A stretch of 55,022 nucleotides of DNA from a virus. The notes beneath the pieces were generated by a model that searched no databases, was not told the DNA's origin, and saw nothing but the letters and a program-made list of their open reading frames with translations. This document shows, piece by piece, positions 16,124-26,900 of the stretch (position 1 is its first letter; each line of letters begins with the position of its first letter). The stretch is from the IMG/VR virus record IMGVR_UViG_3300021335_000020, positions 1 through 55,022 of that record; one strand, 5' to 3'. Position numbers and translations under genes: made by a program.

Positions 16124-19100
16124 ATGGCATTACAAATTAGAAGAGGTACCGATTCACAGCGGCAAGGAATTACTCCGGCTGAAGGAGAATTGATTTATAC
16201 CACTGATACAGACAAACTATATATTGGTGATGGCTCAACTGCCGGTGGTATTGAGGTATCTGGTGGAACAGATTCTGCTGCAGTGCAAGGAATCATTAGC
16301 GCGACATCAATTAATGCAGCAACATTAGATAATCAAAACGCTGCATATTATCTAAATTATAACAATCTTACTAATGTTCCTGCTACGCAAACTGACTCAA
16401 GTACAGTTGATAGCATTGTTCTAAATATTGTTGATTCTAATTACGTACAAGCAAGAGAAACTCCACAAGACTTTGCATATGGTAGCTTAACAGGTACACC
16501 CACAATCCCAACCAATAATAGTCAGTTAACGAACGGCGCAGCTTACGTAACCCAAGCTGCCGTTGATTCTGCTGTTACTGCTTTAATTGGTGGTGCACCT
16601 GGTGCTTTAGATACTCTTAATGAATTAGCAGCAGCTATTAATGATGATGCTAGCTTTGCTGCAAGCGTAACAACTAGTTTAGGTACAAAGTTAAATTTAT
16701 CTGGCGGTACAATGACTGGGACAATTGTATCTCAGCATATTGAGCCTACCACAGATGATACATACGACTTAGGTTCTACAACAAAGAGATTCCGAGATCT
16801 CTATCTTGGACCTGGTTCTCTTTATGTCAATAACAAAAAAGTTATTGAAGATGAATCTGGTACAATTACATTCAAAACAGATTCTGATCAAAACTTAAAT
16901 ATTAAAACTCAAGGTACTGGACAAACTACTGTACAGTCTTCTGCTGGCATTAATCTTACATCTACCGGATCGGCTGACGTTTCTATTACTACAAGTACTG
17001 GTAATATTGAAATGAATGGTGATGTAATCATCAATTCTACAAACAGTATTAACAGTTCGAATTCAGATCCGATTAACTTCGGCGACAATTTAGATCTTAA
17101 TTCAAATAAAATTGTTAATGTTGGAACTCCAACTGCTGTAACAGATGCGGTTAATAAAACTTATGTTGACAACTTAAACGTAAGTGCATTTACTAATGAC
17201 GCTGGATATTTAACTTCTGCCGTTGATTCTGCTGGCGTTCAAGGTATTGTTGATAGCTCATATGTTCAGTTAAGACAAACTCCACAGAACTTTGCGTATG
17301 GTTCACTAACAGGTGCGCCTACTAATGTAAGCGATTTTACAAATGACGCTGGATATTTAACGGCCGCAACTGCTGGCGGACTTGATTCTTCGCATGTATC
17401 GAGTATTATTACAGCTGATGTGGATAAAGCCTTTGTCGATGCATTAAACCCAGATGCAGACACATTAGATGGTCAAAATGGTACATACTATCTTGACTAT
17501 AATAACTTTAGCAACAAGCCAACTATTCCTTCAGATACAACTGATCTGACAAATGGCGCTGGTTATATTTCAGCAACGTCAACCGACACTCTGACTAATA
17601 AGTCGGGTAATGTCAGTATGTTTACAAACGATGCTGGTTACTTAACATCTGTTGATGCGGCGCTTGATTCGGCCGAAGTAACAGCAATGGTCGACTCCGC
17701 TTATGTGCAAGCAAGACAAGATTTTGCATATGGTAGCTTAACTGGTACACCTACTATTCCTACTAATAATAATCAGTTAACTAACGGCGCTGGATATCTA
17801 ACTAGCTTCACGGAGACAAATGATCTCTCATCTGCTGTCACATGGGCTAATGTTCCAAATACTAATATCACTGAGTCAAGTGTAACACAACACCAAGCTG
17901 CGTTAAGTATTACTCAATCACAAATTAGTGATTTGTCCGCAGGTACAGATTCTGCTGCTGTAACAGCAATGATCGATAGTAATTATGTACAAGCGAGACA
18001 AGCTAATGCTTCTCCGGGTGCAACTACTATCGATACTCATACATTTACAGCCACAGCTAATCAGACTGTATTTTCAGTAAATTATCCAGTTGGTAAGTTA
18101 AATGTGTATCTAAATGGTATTCTTCTCGATCCAACAGATTATACGGCAACTAACGGCACTAGTATTACTCTTGATACTGGAGCGGCAGTTAATGATCTCG
18201 TTAATGTAATTACATATACAACTGCAGCGATAGGAACACTTGACTCTGCTGGTGTAACAGGATTAGTCGACTCTGCTTATGTACAAGCAAGACAAGGTGG
18301 TAATGTAAGTCAATTTACTAACGATGCCAACTATCTTACATCTGTACCAGCACAATCGTTTGCTTCTTTAACTAGCAAGCCTACTACAATTGCAGGCTAC
18401 GGTATTACCGACGCCTTTGATGGCGCCTATGGATCATTAACCGGTGCGCCTACTATTCCGTCGTTAGGAAATGATTTTGTTGATTCTGCTTATGTAACAA
18501 CTCAAGTAAATGCTGTAATCGATGCTGCGCCTGGTGCTCTTAACACTCTTAACGAGTTGGCCGCTGCACTTGGCGATGACGCTAATTTCTCGACAACTAT
18601 TACCAACCAAATTGCGACTAAAATTGATAGTGCTGATGCTATTGCTATAGTTGATTCATCTTATGTGCAAGCGAGACAGACAACTACCACTTCACTTGCA
18701 TTCTCGGCTATTACATCTACCCCAACTACACTTGCTGGATACGGGATTACCGATGGTGGTGGGACAGATTCAGCGACGGTTTCGGCAATTATTACAGCTG
18801 ATGTTGATAAAGCATTCGTTGATGCATTAAATGCCGATGCCGATACTCTTGATGGTCAGAATGGTACATACTATCTTGACTATAACAACTTTAGTAATAC
18901 GCCAACTATTCCAACTAATAATAATCAATTGACTAATGGCGCAGGATATCTTACATCTGTACCAGCACAATCGTTTGCTAGCTTAACTGGTAAGCCAACT
19001 ACATTAGCTGGATATGGAATTACTGATGGTGGTGGAACAGATTCGGCTTCGGTTATATCTTTAATTGATTCATCATATGTTCAAGCGAGACAAGCTGCGG

Positions 19101-22100
19101 TTACTGGTGGTGCCACTACTGTTAATACCACTTCATTTACCGCGACTGCAAATCAGACAACATTTTCTGTAAGTTACACAGTCGGTAAGCTGAATGTATA
19201 TCTGAATGGTATTTTACTTGATGCTGCTGACTTTACTGCTACAAACGGAACAAGTGTTGTACTTGGTACGGGTGCAGATGTCGGAGACATCTTACACACT
19301 ATCACATATGATACCGTAGCAGCAAGCACAATCGATTCGGCTGGTATTAGTTCAATTATTACTGCTGATGTGGATGCGACGTTTATCAACAATTTAACGA
19401 TTGACGCTGATACTCTTGGCGGTCAAAATTCTGCATATCATCTTGATTATACAAACTTTACAAATAAGCCGACTATTCCAACTAATAATAATCAGTTGAC
19501 AAATGGCGCCGGCTATTTAACTAGCTTTACTGAGACTAATGATCTTTCGAGTGCAGTTACTTGGGCAAATATTCCAGACACGAATGTACCGCAAAGCGCA
19601 GTTACTCAGCATCAGGCAGCATTAAGTATTACCGAATCTCAAATTTCAGATCTTGGTACATATCTTACATCTTCTAGCTTAACTAATTATAGAACCGCTA
19701 CACAAATCGAATCGATGATTGATTCGAATGTAAATGCTGTAATTGATGCAGCACCAGGCGCACTCAACACATTAAATGAATTGGCCGCGGCTCTTGGAGA
19801 CGACGCTAATTTCTCAACTACTGTTACTAATCAGATTGCAGGTAAGCTAGACTCAGCTCAAGCTATTGCCACGATTACTGGTTCTGACCTTGATATGGGC
19901 GGCAACAAAGTATTATTTGGTAATGTGTATTCAACTGAAGCTGACTTACCGTCAGCATCTAGCTACCATGGTATGTTTGCTCATGTCCATGCAACTGGTG
20001 CAGGATATTTTGCTCACGGCGGTAACTGGATTAAGTTAGCTAATAATAGCGATATCCCGTCAGTAATTGATTCGGCTGGCATTAGCTCAATCATTACAGC
20101 AGATGTAGATGCATCCTTTGTAAATGCATTAGGAATTTCTAGCGGCACTGATTCTGCTTCAATTATTACTATGATTGATTCATCTTATGTACAAGCAAGA
20201 CAATCAGCTACTGATCCTGGAGTTTCTAGATTAAGTCGTTCAGTCTTTACATTTACTGCCACGGCCAATCAAACTGTCTTTACCGGAACTGCTACTTCCG
20301 GAGGCACTTTAGCATTTAATACTGAAGTCGATGTTTACATCAATGGTATTTTACTTGATGCTACAGATTACACACTATCCGGTGGAAATACTCTAACTCT
20401 CGCATCTGGCACTGGTGTTAACAATATCGTTACTATTGTTGATTATGGCGCAACAGCCATATCGCTTCTTGATTCAGCTGCTATAACTGATATTATCGAC
20501 TCAGCTTATGTTACGGCAAGAGCAGGAGCTGGTACAGATTCAGCAACGGTTTCGGCAATTATTACAGCTGATGTTGATGCAACCTTTATCAATAACTTAA
20601 CAATTAATGCAGATACTCTTGGTGGACAGAACTCAGCTTATCACCTTGATTATACAAACTTTACAAATAAGCCGACTATTCCAACAAACAATAATCAATT
20701 AACAAATGGTGCTGGATATCTGACTAGCTTCACAGAAACAAATGATCTGTCAAGCGCAGTTACTTGGGCCAATATTCCAGACACGAATGTGCCACAAAGT
20801 GCAGTAACACAGCATCAGGCGGCTCTGACAATTACAGAGTCTCAGATTAGTGATTTAGCTCATACAACATCGCTTGCCTTCTCTGCTATTACTTCAACCC
20901 CAACTACACTTGCTGGCTATGGTATTACAGACGGCGGTGGAACAGATTCGGCAGCTGTTGTTTCAATGATCGACTCTGCTTATGTTCAAAACAGACAGTC
21001 AACAGTATCATCTGGTGCTACGACTATTGACACATCTACATTTACAGCTACTGCTGGTCAAACAGTATTCACGGTCAATTATACTGTAGATAAGCTAAAT
21101 GTGTATTTGAATGGTATCTTACTTGATCCATCTGACTACACAGCAACTAATGGCACATCAATTACATTAGACACAGGTGCTGCAGTTAATGATCTTGTCA
21201 ATGTAATTACATATACAACCACTGCAGTCGGCAATCTTGATTCGGCCGGAGTTACAGGAGTTGTTAATTCAGCTTATATACAAGCAAGGCAAGGCGGTAA
21301 TGTAAGTCAGTTTACAAATGACGCTGGTTACTTAACTTCAGCTATCGATTCAGCATATGTTACAACACAGATTGATAGCTTAATCGATGCTGCTCCAGGC
21401 GCATTAAATACACTTAACGAATTAGCAGCTGCTATCGGTGACGATGCTAACTTCTCAACTACTATCACAAATCAGATTGCAGCCCTTCCAGATTCTTCAC
21501 AAGTATCTGGAATTGTAACGGCTGATGTAGATAAAGCCTTTGTTGATGCTTTAGGTATCAATGCAACACAGTTAAACAGTCAAGCTCCGAGTTATTATTT
21601 GGATTATAATAACTTTAGTAATACACCAACTATTCCTACAAACAATAATCAATTGACGAATGGTGCTGGATACCTTACATCTGTACCAGCGCAATCGTTT
21701 GCTTCACTTACTGGCAAGCCAACAACTCTGGCTGGATACGGAATTACTGATGGTGGTGGAACAGATTCTGCTAGCGTATCAGCTATTATTACAGCAGACG
21801 TAGATGCAGCCTTTGTTAACGGATTGGGAATATCTGCTGGGTTAGATTCAGCTGAGATTTTAGCCTTGACTGGTGGTGTTACTCCGAATGTAACCACTTA
21901 TAGTTACACTGCAACAGCTGGTCAACAGACATTTAGTGGTGGTGGTTTATCATACGAAGTTAATAAGTTACAGGTTCACTTAAACGGAATCATGCTTGTT
22001 AATGGTACTGATTATACTGCAACGAGTGGAACGACAGTTGTTCTTACTGGAACTGCTAATGTTAATGACATTCTTGCTGTAACAGCATTTACTAGTGGTT

Positions 22101-23974
22101 TTGTTGGAACTCTTGACTCGGCTGGAACCAATGCATTAATTAGTTCTAAGCTAAGTGCGATGGATCAACATGTTATTCCAACTACTGATAACACGTACGA
22201 CTTGGGTTCTACTACTAAAAGATTCAGAGATCTCTATCTAGGACCTGGATCACTTTACGTCAACAATAAGAAAGTTATTGAAGACGACGCAGGTACTATT
22301 ACAATTAAAACTGATGCAGATCAGAATATGGTTGTTAAGACGTCTGGCACTGGTCAAACGACTATGACGTCGGCTGCTGGAATAAATCTTACAGCATCTA
22401 GTACTGCAGATATTACACTGACGGCGGCTAGCGGTCAAATTGAATTAAACGGTGACATTACCGTCAACGCTTCAAATAGCATTAATAGTTCGAATTCTAA
22501 TCCGATTAACTTCGGTGATATTATTGACATGAATTCAAATAAGATTGTCAATGTTACAGATCCAACAGCTAATCAAGACGCGGCCACTAAAGTATACGTT
22601 GATACACAAGTTGCAGGCGCTTCAGGATCAATTGATTCTGCCGGCACAATTGCTCTTATCGATTCATCGTATGTACAAGCGAGACAAGATCTTGCATACG
22701 GTAGCTTAACTGGCACGCCTACTATTCCTACTAATAATAATCAGTTGACAAACGGTGCTGGATATCTTGTATCATCAGATCTTTCAACATATGCTACTCA
22801 AACATATGTAACGAATGCAGTCAATGATGTTATCGATGCGGCACCTGGTGCTCTTGATACCTTAAATGAATTGGCTGCCGCATTAGGTGATGATGCGAAC
22901 TTTAGTACGACTGTTACAAACTCTATTGCTGGTAAATTAGATTCGGCTCAAGCAATTGCAACCATCACCGGTTCTGATCTGGATATGGGTGGTAATAAAG
23001 TCCTCTTCGGTAATGTATATTCGGCCGAAAGTGACTTACCGTCTGCCTCATCTTATCACGGAATGTTTGCTCACGTACATGCTACTGGTGCTGGTTACTT
23101 CGCACATGGCGGTAATTGGATCAAACTAGCTAACAACAGTGATATTCCATCAGTAATCGATTCTGCTGGTATTAGTTCAATTATTACTGCTGATGTAGAT
23201 GCCTCGTTTGTAAACGGATTAGGTATTACAAGTTATGCTAACTCTGACGTAGACACTCACTTAAATCAAAGCTCAGCATCTTCTAATGAAGTTCTTTCGT
23301 GGAATGGATCAGATTATGCTTGGGTTGCACAATCGAGTGGTGGTGGAACAGATTCAGCCACAGTAAGTTCAATTATTACTGCTGATGTAGATGCAGCATT
23401 TGTAACAAACCTCGGCTTTACTGCTGGCTCAAGTGGTACAACATCTGATGGTATCGATACAACATATGTCTATACAGCAACAGCTGGTCAAACAGCGTTT
23501 ACTGGATCTGATGATAATTCCGCTACTTTAAGTTATGCTACTAATTCGATAATGGTGTACTTGAATGGTATCTTGTTGATCCCAACTACAGATTATACCG
23601 CAACTAATGGTACTACTGTTACTCTTACAACTGCTGCAGAAGTCAGTGATGAAATCTTAATCGTCACAGTTAAATCTGGACCTAAGACATGGACAGAGGA
23701 ATCTGGTAACTATACAGCTACGGCTGGTGATAAGCTCTTTGTAGATGTATCAGGCGGCACAGCAACTGTTACACTTCCAGCATCTCCGGTGATGGGCAAT
23801 GAAGTAAGAGTTATCGACGCGACAGGTAATGCAGCAACTAATAATATTACTATAAATAGAAATGGTAATAAAATTAATGGAGCTGCAGACAACTTAGTAC
23901 TGGATGTTAACAGAGCGGCTATCGGATTAGCTTATTACAATTCAACTCAAGGCTGGGTATTAATAGAGAGATAA
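16124..23974 (+). CDS. Giant repeat-built tail fibre, 2616 aa
   Basis: The N-terminus (MALQIRRGTDSQRQGITPAE to DKLYIGDGS) is again Mtd-like. The shaft is assembled from reused modules: about 14 cores such as IDSSYVQARQ; many NNNQLTNGAGYLTS/FTNDAGYLTS units; five GALNTLNELAAALGDDANF helices; six beta modules centred on LNVYLNGILLDPTDYTATNG; and two large duplicated blocks. The last 95 residues (from KTWTEESGNYTATAGDKLF) form a distinct beta tip ending YYNSTQGWVLIER, probably the receptor end or trimerisation domain. It has essentially no cysteine. At 2616 residues it is about twice the T4 long-tail-fibre proteins. The frame is intact throughout, so the repeats are not decaying. Confidence 0.8.
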   Translation: MALQIRRGTDSQRQGITPAEGELIYTTDTDKLYIGDGSTAGGIEVSGGTDSAAVQGIISATSINAATLDNQNAAYYLNYNNLTNVPATQTDSSTVDSIVLNIVDSNYVQARETPQDFAYGSLTGTPTIPTNNSQLTNGAAYVTQAAVDSAVTALIGGAPGALDTLNELAAAINDDASFAASVTTSLGTKLNLSGGTMTGTIVSQHIEPTTDDTYDLGSTTKRFRDLYLGPGSLYVNNKKVIEDESGTITFKTDSDQNLNIKTQGTGQTTVQSSAGINLTSTGSADVSITTSTGNIEMNGDVIINSTNSINSSNSDPINFGDNLDLNSNKIVNVGTPTAVTDAVNKTYVDNLNVSAFTNDAGYLTSAVDSAGVQGIVDSSYVQLRQTPQNFAYGSLTGAPTNVSDFTNDAGYLTAATAGGLDSSHVSSIITADVDKAFVDALNPDADTLDGQNGTYYLDYNNFSNKPTIPSDTTDLTNGAGYISATSTDTLTNKSGNVSMFTNDAGYLTSVDAALDSAEVTAMVDSAYVQARQDFAYGSLTGTPTIPTNNNQLTNGAGYLTSFTETNDLSSAVTWANVPNTNITESSVTQHQAALSITQSQISDLSAGTDSAAVTAMIDSNYVQARQANASPGATTIDTHTFTATANQTVFSVNYPVGKLNVYLNGILLDPTDYTATNGTSITLDTGAAVNDLVNVITYTTAAIGTLDSAGVTGLVDSAYVQARQGGNVSQFTNDANYLTSVPAQSFASLTSKPTTIAGYGITDAFDGAYGSLTGAPTIPSLGNDFVDSAYVTTQVNAVIDAAPGALNTLNELAAALGDDANFSTTITNQIATKIDSADAIAIVDSSYVQARQTTTTSLAFSAITSTPTTLAGYGITDGGGTDSATVSAIITADVDKAFVDALNADADTLDGQNGTYYLDYNNFSNTPTIPTNNNQLTNGAGYLTSVPAQSFASLTGKPTTLAGYGITDGGGTDSASVISLIDSSYVQARQAAVTGGATTVNTTSFTATANQTTFSVSYTVGKLNVYLNGILLDAADFTATNGTSVVLGTGADVGDILHTITYDTVAASTIDSAGISSIITADVDATFINNLTIDADTLGGQNSAYHLDYTNFTNKPTIPTNNNQLTNGAGYLTSFTETNDLSSAVTWANIPDTNVPQSAVTQHQAALSITESQISDLGTYLTSSSLTNYRTATQIESMIDSNVNAVIDAAPGALNTLNELAAALGDDANFSTTVTNQIAGKLDSAQAIATITGSDLDMGGNKVLFGNVYSTEADLPSASSYHGMFAHVHATGAGYFAHGGNWIKLANNSDIPSVIDSAGISSIITADVDASFVNALGISSGTDSASIITMIDSSYVQARQSATDPGVSRLSRSVFTFTATANQTVFTGTATSGGTLAFNTEVDVYINGILLDATDYTLSGGNTLTLASGTGVNNIVTIVDYGATAISLLDSAAITDIIDSAYVTARAGAGTDSATVSAIITADVDATFINNLTINADTLGGQNSAYHLDYTNFTNKPTIPTNNNQLTNGAGYLTSFTETNDLSSAVTWANIPDTNVPQSAVTQHQAALTITESQISDLAHTTSLAFSAITSTPTTLAGYGITDGGGTDSAAVVSMIDSAYVQNRQSTVSSGATTIDTSTFTATAGQTVFTVNYTVDKLNVYLNGILLDPSDYTATNGTSITLDTGAAVNDLVNVITYTTTAVGNLDSAGVTGVVNSAYIQARQGGNVSQFTNDAGYLTSAIDSAYVTTQIDSLIDAAPGALNTLNELAAAIGDDANFSTTITNQIAALPDSSQVSGIVTADVDKAFVDALGINATQLNSQAPSYYLDYNNFSNTPTIPTNNNQLTNGAGYLTSVPAQSFASLTGKPTTLAGYGITDGGGTDSASVSAIITADVDAAFVNGLGISAGLDSAEILALTGGVTPNVTTYSYTATAGQQTFSGGGLSYEVNKLQVHLNGIMLVNGTDYTATSGTTVVLTGTANVNDILAVTAFTSGFVGTLDSAGTNALISSKLSAMDQHVIPTTDNTYDLGSTTKRFRDLYLGPGSLYVNNKKVIEDDAGTITIKTDADQNMVVKTSGTGQTTMTSAAGINLTASSTADITLTAASGQIELNGDITVNASNSINSSNSNPINFGDIIDMNSNKIVNVTDPTANQDAATKVYVDTQVAGASGSIDSAGTIALIDSSYVQARQDLAYGSLTGTPTIPTNNNQLTNGAGYLVSSDLSTYATQTYVTNAVNDVIDAAPGALDTLNELAAALGDDANFSTTVTNSIAGKLDSAQAIATITGSDLDMGGNKVLFGNVYSAESDLPSASSYHGMFAHVHATGAGYFAHGGNWIKLANNSDIPSVIDSAGISSIITADVDASFVNGLGITSYANSDVDTHLNQSSASSNEVLSWNGSDYAWVAQSSGGGTDSATVSSIITADVDAAFVTNLGFTAGSSGTTSDGIDTTYVYTATAGQTAFTGSDDNSATLSYATNSIMVYLNGILLIPTTDYTATNGTTVTLTTAAEVSDEILIVTVKSGPKTWTEESGNYTATAGDKLFVDVSGGTATVTLPASPVMGNEVRVIDATGNAATNNITINRNGNKINGAADNLVLDVNRAAIGLAYYNSTQGWVLIER
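16733..17170 (+). repeat. 146-codon fibre block, copy 1
   Basis: The block encodes QHIEPTTDDTYDLGSTTKRF, a DLYLGPGSLYVNNKKVIED segment, and beta repeats down to NKTYVD. The same block recurs at 22166-22603 in the same gene with nearly the same protein but many synonymous differences. Confidence 0.8.
19841..20125 (+). repeat. 95-codon fibre block, copy 1
   Basis: The block encodes GKLDSAQAIATITGSDLDMG, then GNVYSTEADLPSASSYHGMF, HVHATGAGYFAHGGNWIKL and a SIITADVDASFVN end. It recurs at 22931-23215. The His/Gly-rich GYFAHGGNW stretch looks like a globular insert in the shaft. Confidence 0.8.
22166..22603 (+). repeat. 146-codon fibre block, copy 2
   Basis: This is the same length and reading frame as 16733-17170. 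Protein identity is very high in the first 50 codons, whereas the DNA differs at many third positions. It reflects an old in-frame duplication kept by protein-level constraint. Confidence 0.8.
22931..23215 (+). repeat. 95-codon fibre block, copy 2
   Basis: The length is identical to 19841-20125. I see few amino-acid changes (such as TEAD to AESD) but many synonymous changes. Confidence 0.8.
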
Positions 23975-23975
23975 T

Positions 23976-26900
23976 ATGGCAACTTATTCAAGCGTTAAAC
24001 AAGCAGTAGCAGATGCAGCCGGAGTTGGCGGTTCTGTAACCACATATTCTACACCTGCAAATTTACCCACATCTGGTAATGAAGCTGGAGATCAAGCTTT
24101 TGTTTCAAGCAATAACAGATTGTATATTTGGAATGGAAGCGGCTGGTATAATATCGCTCTCATTAATACAAATCCATCGTTTAGTAGTTCGCCAGATGGA
24201 TCATATGAATTAAATACGGATGGAACTTCCACAACAATTACTCTAGTAGCCACTGATCCAGAAGGATTAGATATAACGTACACTACGACTACAGATGCTG
24301 GCTTTGACGGAATGGCTACAGTATCTAACGATTCTTCTGTGTTTACTATTACTCCTCTTTCTGCAGATTCGGCCACAACATCGTCAGGAAACCTAACATT
24401 TAAGGCCTCAGATGGTGTTAACCTTGCGTCTGCAATTTCTGAATTTACTTTAATGTTTTTTATAGAAAATTCAAATTTTACTTCTTTACTGACTAAAGCA
24501 TCGGGTAATGCTGGCACAAATTCTACATTTACTGATGGCTCAACCAACGGTCATACTGTTACTGTTTCTGGGGATGCTATAAGTCAAGCATTTACTCCAT
24601 ATCATCCTGGAGGTTACAGTACACACTTTGACGGCACTGGAGACAGTTTACAATTAACAACTTCCGGAGACTTGCAAGCAATAGGTAGATCAGGTACGGC
24701 TGCAACAATTGAAGCGTGGGTATATTTAAACTCTGCTCCGTCTAGCAGCGGCACTGCAGTTTATTCACAAGGAACTGCGAGTTCAACCGGCGGTAGTAAT
24801 ATTATATCTTTTGAGATCCAACAAAATAGAACCATGCGTGGCATGGTTAATGGAAGTTATAGCAATACTACTGGTTGTCCAATAAGTACCGGTACTGTAC
24901 CATTAAAAGAATGGACTCATATTGCTTTAGTTTTGAATAGCGGTACTTGGACACTATATCTAAATGGTGTTGCAGACGGTACAGCAACAGGATCTTATCC
25001 CAGCGGCACAGCCCACTCTACTGCTTATATCGGTAGAATATTTTATGATGCCGGCAGAACTGGCGATATGTATGTAAGAGATCTTAGGATTACTAGTACT
25101 GCGGTTTACACCTCTGCATTTACATCACCGACTGCACCACTTACTGCTATTACAAATACAAAATTGCTAGCATGTCATTTACCATATATGGGTGACGGAT
25201 CAACTAGCAATTATACTATTACAGCAAATGGAAATACATCTACTGAAAGATTTGGTCCATATGACTATCTTTCATATAGTGCATCTACTTATGGATCGTC
25301 TGTATATTTAGATGGTACCGGAGATTATTTACAAATTGCTGATCATTCTGGATTTACTATAGATACTGGTGATTTCACTGCCGAGTGTTGGATATATCCT
25401 ACTGCTCAAAAATATCAACCAGTAATATTTGGTCAGTGGTCTGATCCATATAGTTGGGGAATTTTGCTTTCAAATGATACAAATGGATATGGTAGATTAA
25501 TTTTTTATGATACTGGTTATCGTGATACTACGTCAACCACTCCTGCACCCTTAAATCAATGGAGTCACTTAGCTCTAGTTAAGGATGGATCGAATGCAAC
25601 CTTATATCTTAATGGTAAATCTATAGCAACTCGTGGAAGTTTAGGATCTTTAAGAAATTCAACTGCTCCTCTTACTATTGGGGCGAACTCTTCTGGTAGT
25701 CATCCATTTCAGGGATATGTTGCAGATGCTAGATTTGTCGTTGGCTCGACGCTATATACTACAAATTTTACACCTCCAGCGGCTCCGCTATCTGCAGTTA
25801 CTAATACTCAATTATTAGTTCAAGCATCTCCTAGTGTCTATAATGCTAGTGGGGGAGAAAGCAAATTAGATTTAATTGGTAATACCCAATCATCTACTGC
25901 TCAAACTAAAAACGCTTCTTCAAGTATGTACTTTGATGGTAGTGGTGATTATATTAACTTAAGCGTTGATGATGGATTTGCTTTTGGAACTGGCGATTTT
26001 ACTATTGAATGTTGGGCATATTTTACATCTATTTCAGATGGTAATTTACAGATAATCTTTCACACCGGTGGAACAACAAGCTCGTTACACTTTCATGTCG
26101 ATGCAAATCAATTAAGCACTGGAACATCTAATTCGTATAAAGTTAATGAATCAACAACCTTTACCACAAACACTTGGTATCATGTTGCAGTAACTCGATC
26201 AAATGGTGTATCATATGTGTTTAGAGATGGTGTGTTACTAGGTACCGGTACAGCAGATACAACAAACTATACAAGCACAGGTACACCTAGGATTGGTGCA
26301 AATTCATCTGGTTCTCAGCTAGTCAATGGATACATTGAAGATCTTCGAATCACAAAAGGGCTTGCAAGATATCCGTTTATTCCAGCAAAAGAGACATTGA
26401 CAGCTGTTTCAGGCACAGATTTACTTGTTGCCCACGCGTCAACTCTTACTGATGGTTCGTCTGGTGGTCGAACTCTTACGGCATCAGGAAATGCAGCTGT
26501 GTCTTCATTTGCACCGAAAGCTGATATGTATTCATTATATTTTGATGGAACAAATGATTATGTTTCGGTTCCTACTAATAGTTTAAATGGTACTGGAAAC
26601 TTTACTCTTGAATATTGGATATACATGAATAATACGTCTGCTTTTGCTATCATTGGCGATATGAACACTAGCGGCGATGGCGGTTGGCAAGTGTGGTGGA
26701 ATTCGTCTGTAGGTCAATTTAGGATGGGTAACGATAATCTGTCAGATTATGAAGGATATGCGTTTACAAATGAAACTGGTAAATGGTATCATCATGCGTG
26801 GGTAAGAGATGGGAGCACACTATCCTTTTTCGTAGATGGATCAAAAATAACTAGAACAACAAATGTTGGAAATATGGGCACCACGGATCTTGCTGATCAA

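Larger units (their letters stand above)
18016..23690 (+). repeat. Six dispersed copies of a beta module (YLNGILL) in the giant fibre
   Basis: Copies of about 75 residues lie near 18016, 19108, 20215, 21013, 21880 and 23450. Each has TATAxQTxF, then a [VI][YH][LI]NGI[LM]L core, then a DYTATNGT-like turn. Copies 1 and 4 are nearly identical in protein, while copies 3, 5 and 6 have diverged and carry insertions. They are spaced like knobs along a shaft. Confidence 0.75.

Noticed and set aside
16124-23974. Many short direct repeats that might suggest a CRISPR-like or satellite array
   Set aside because: All repeats are in one open frame, encode conserved protein modules and have no uniform spacer length.
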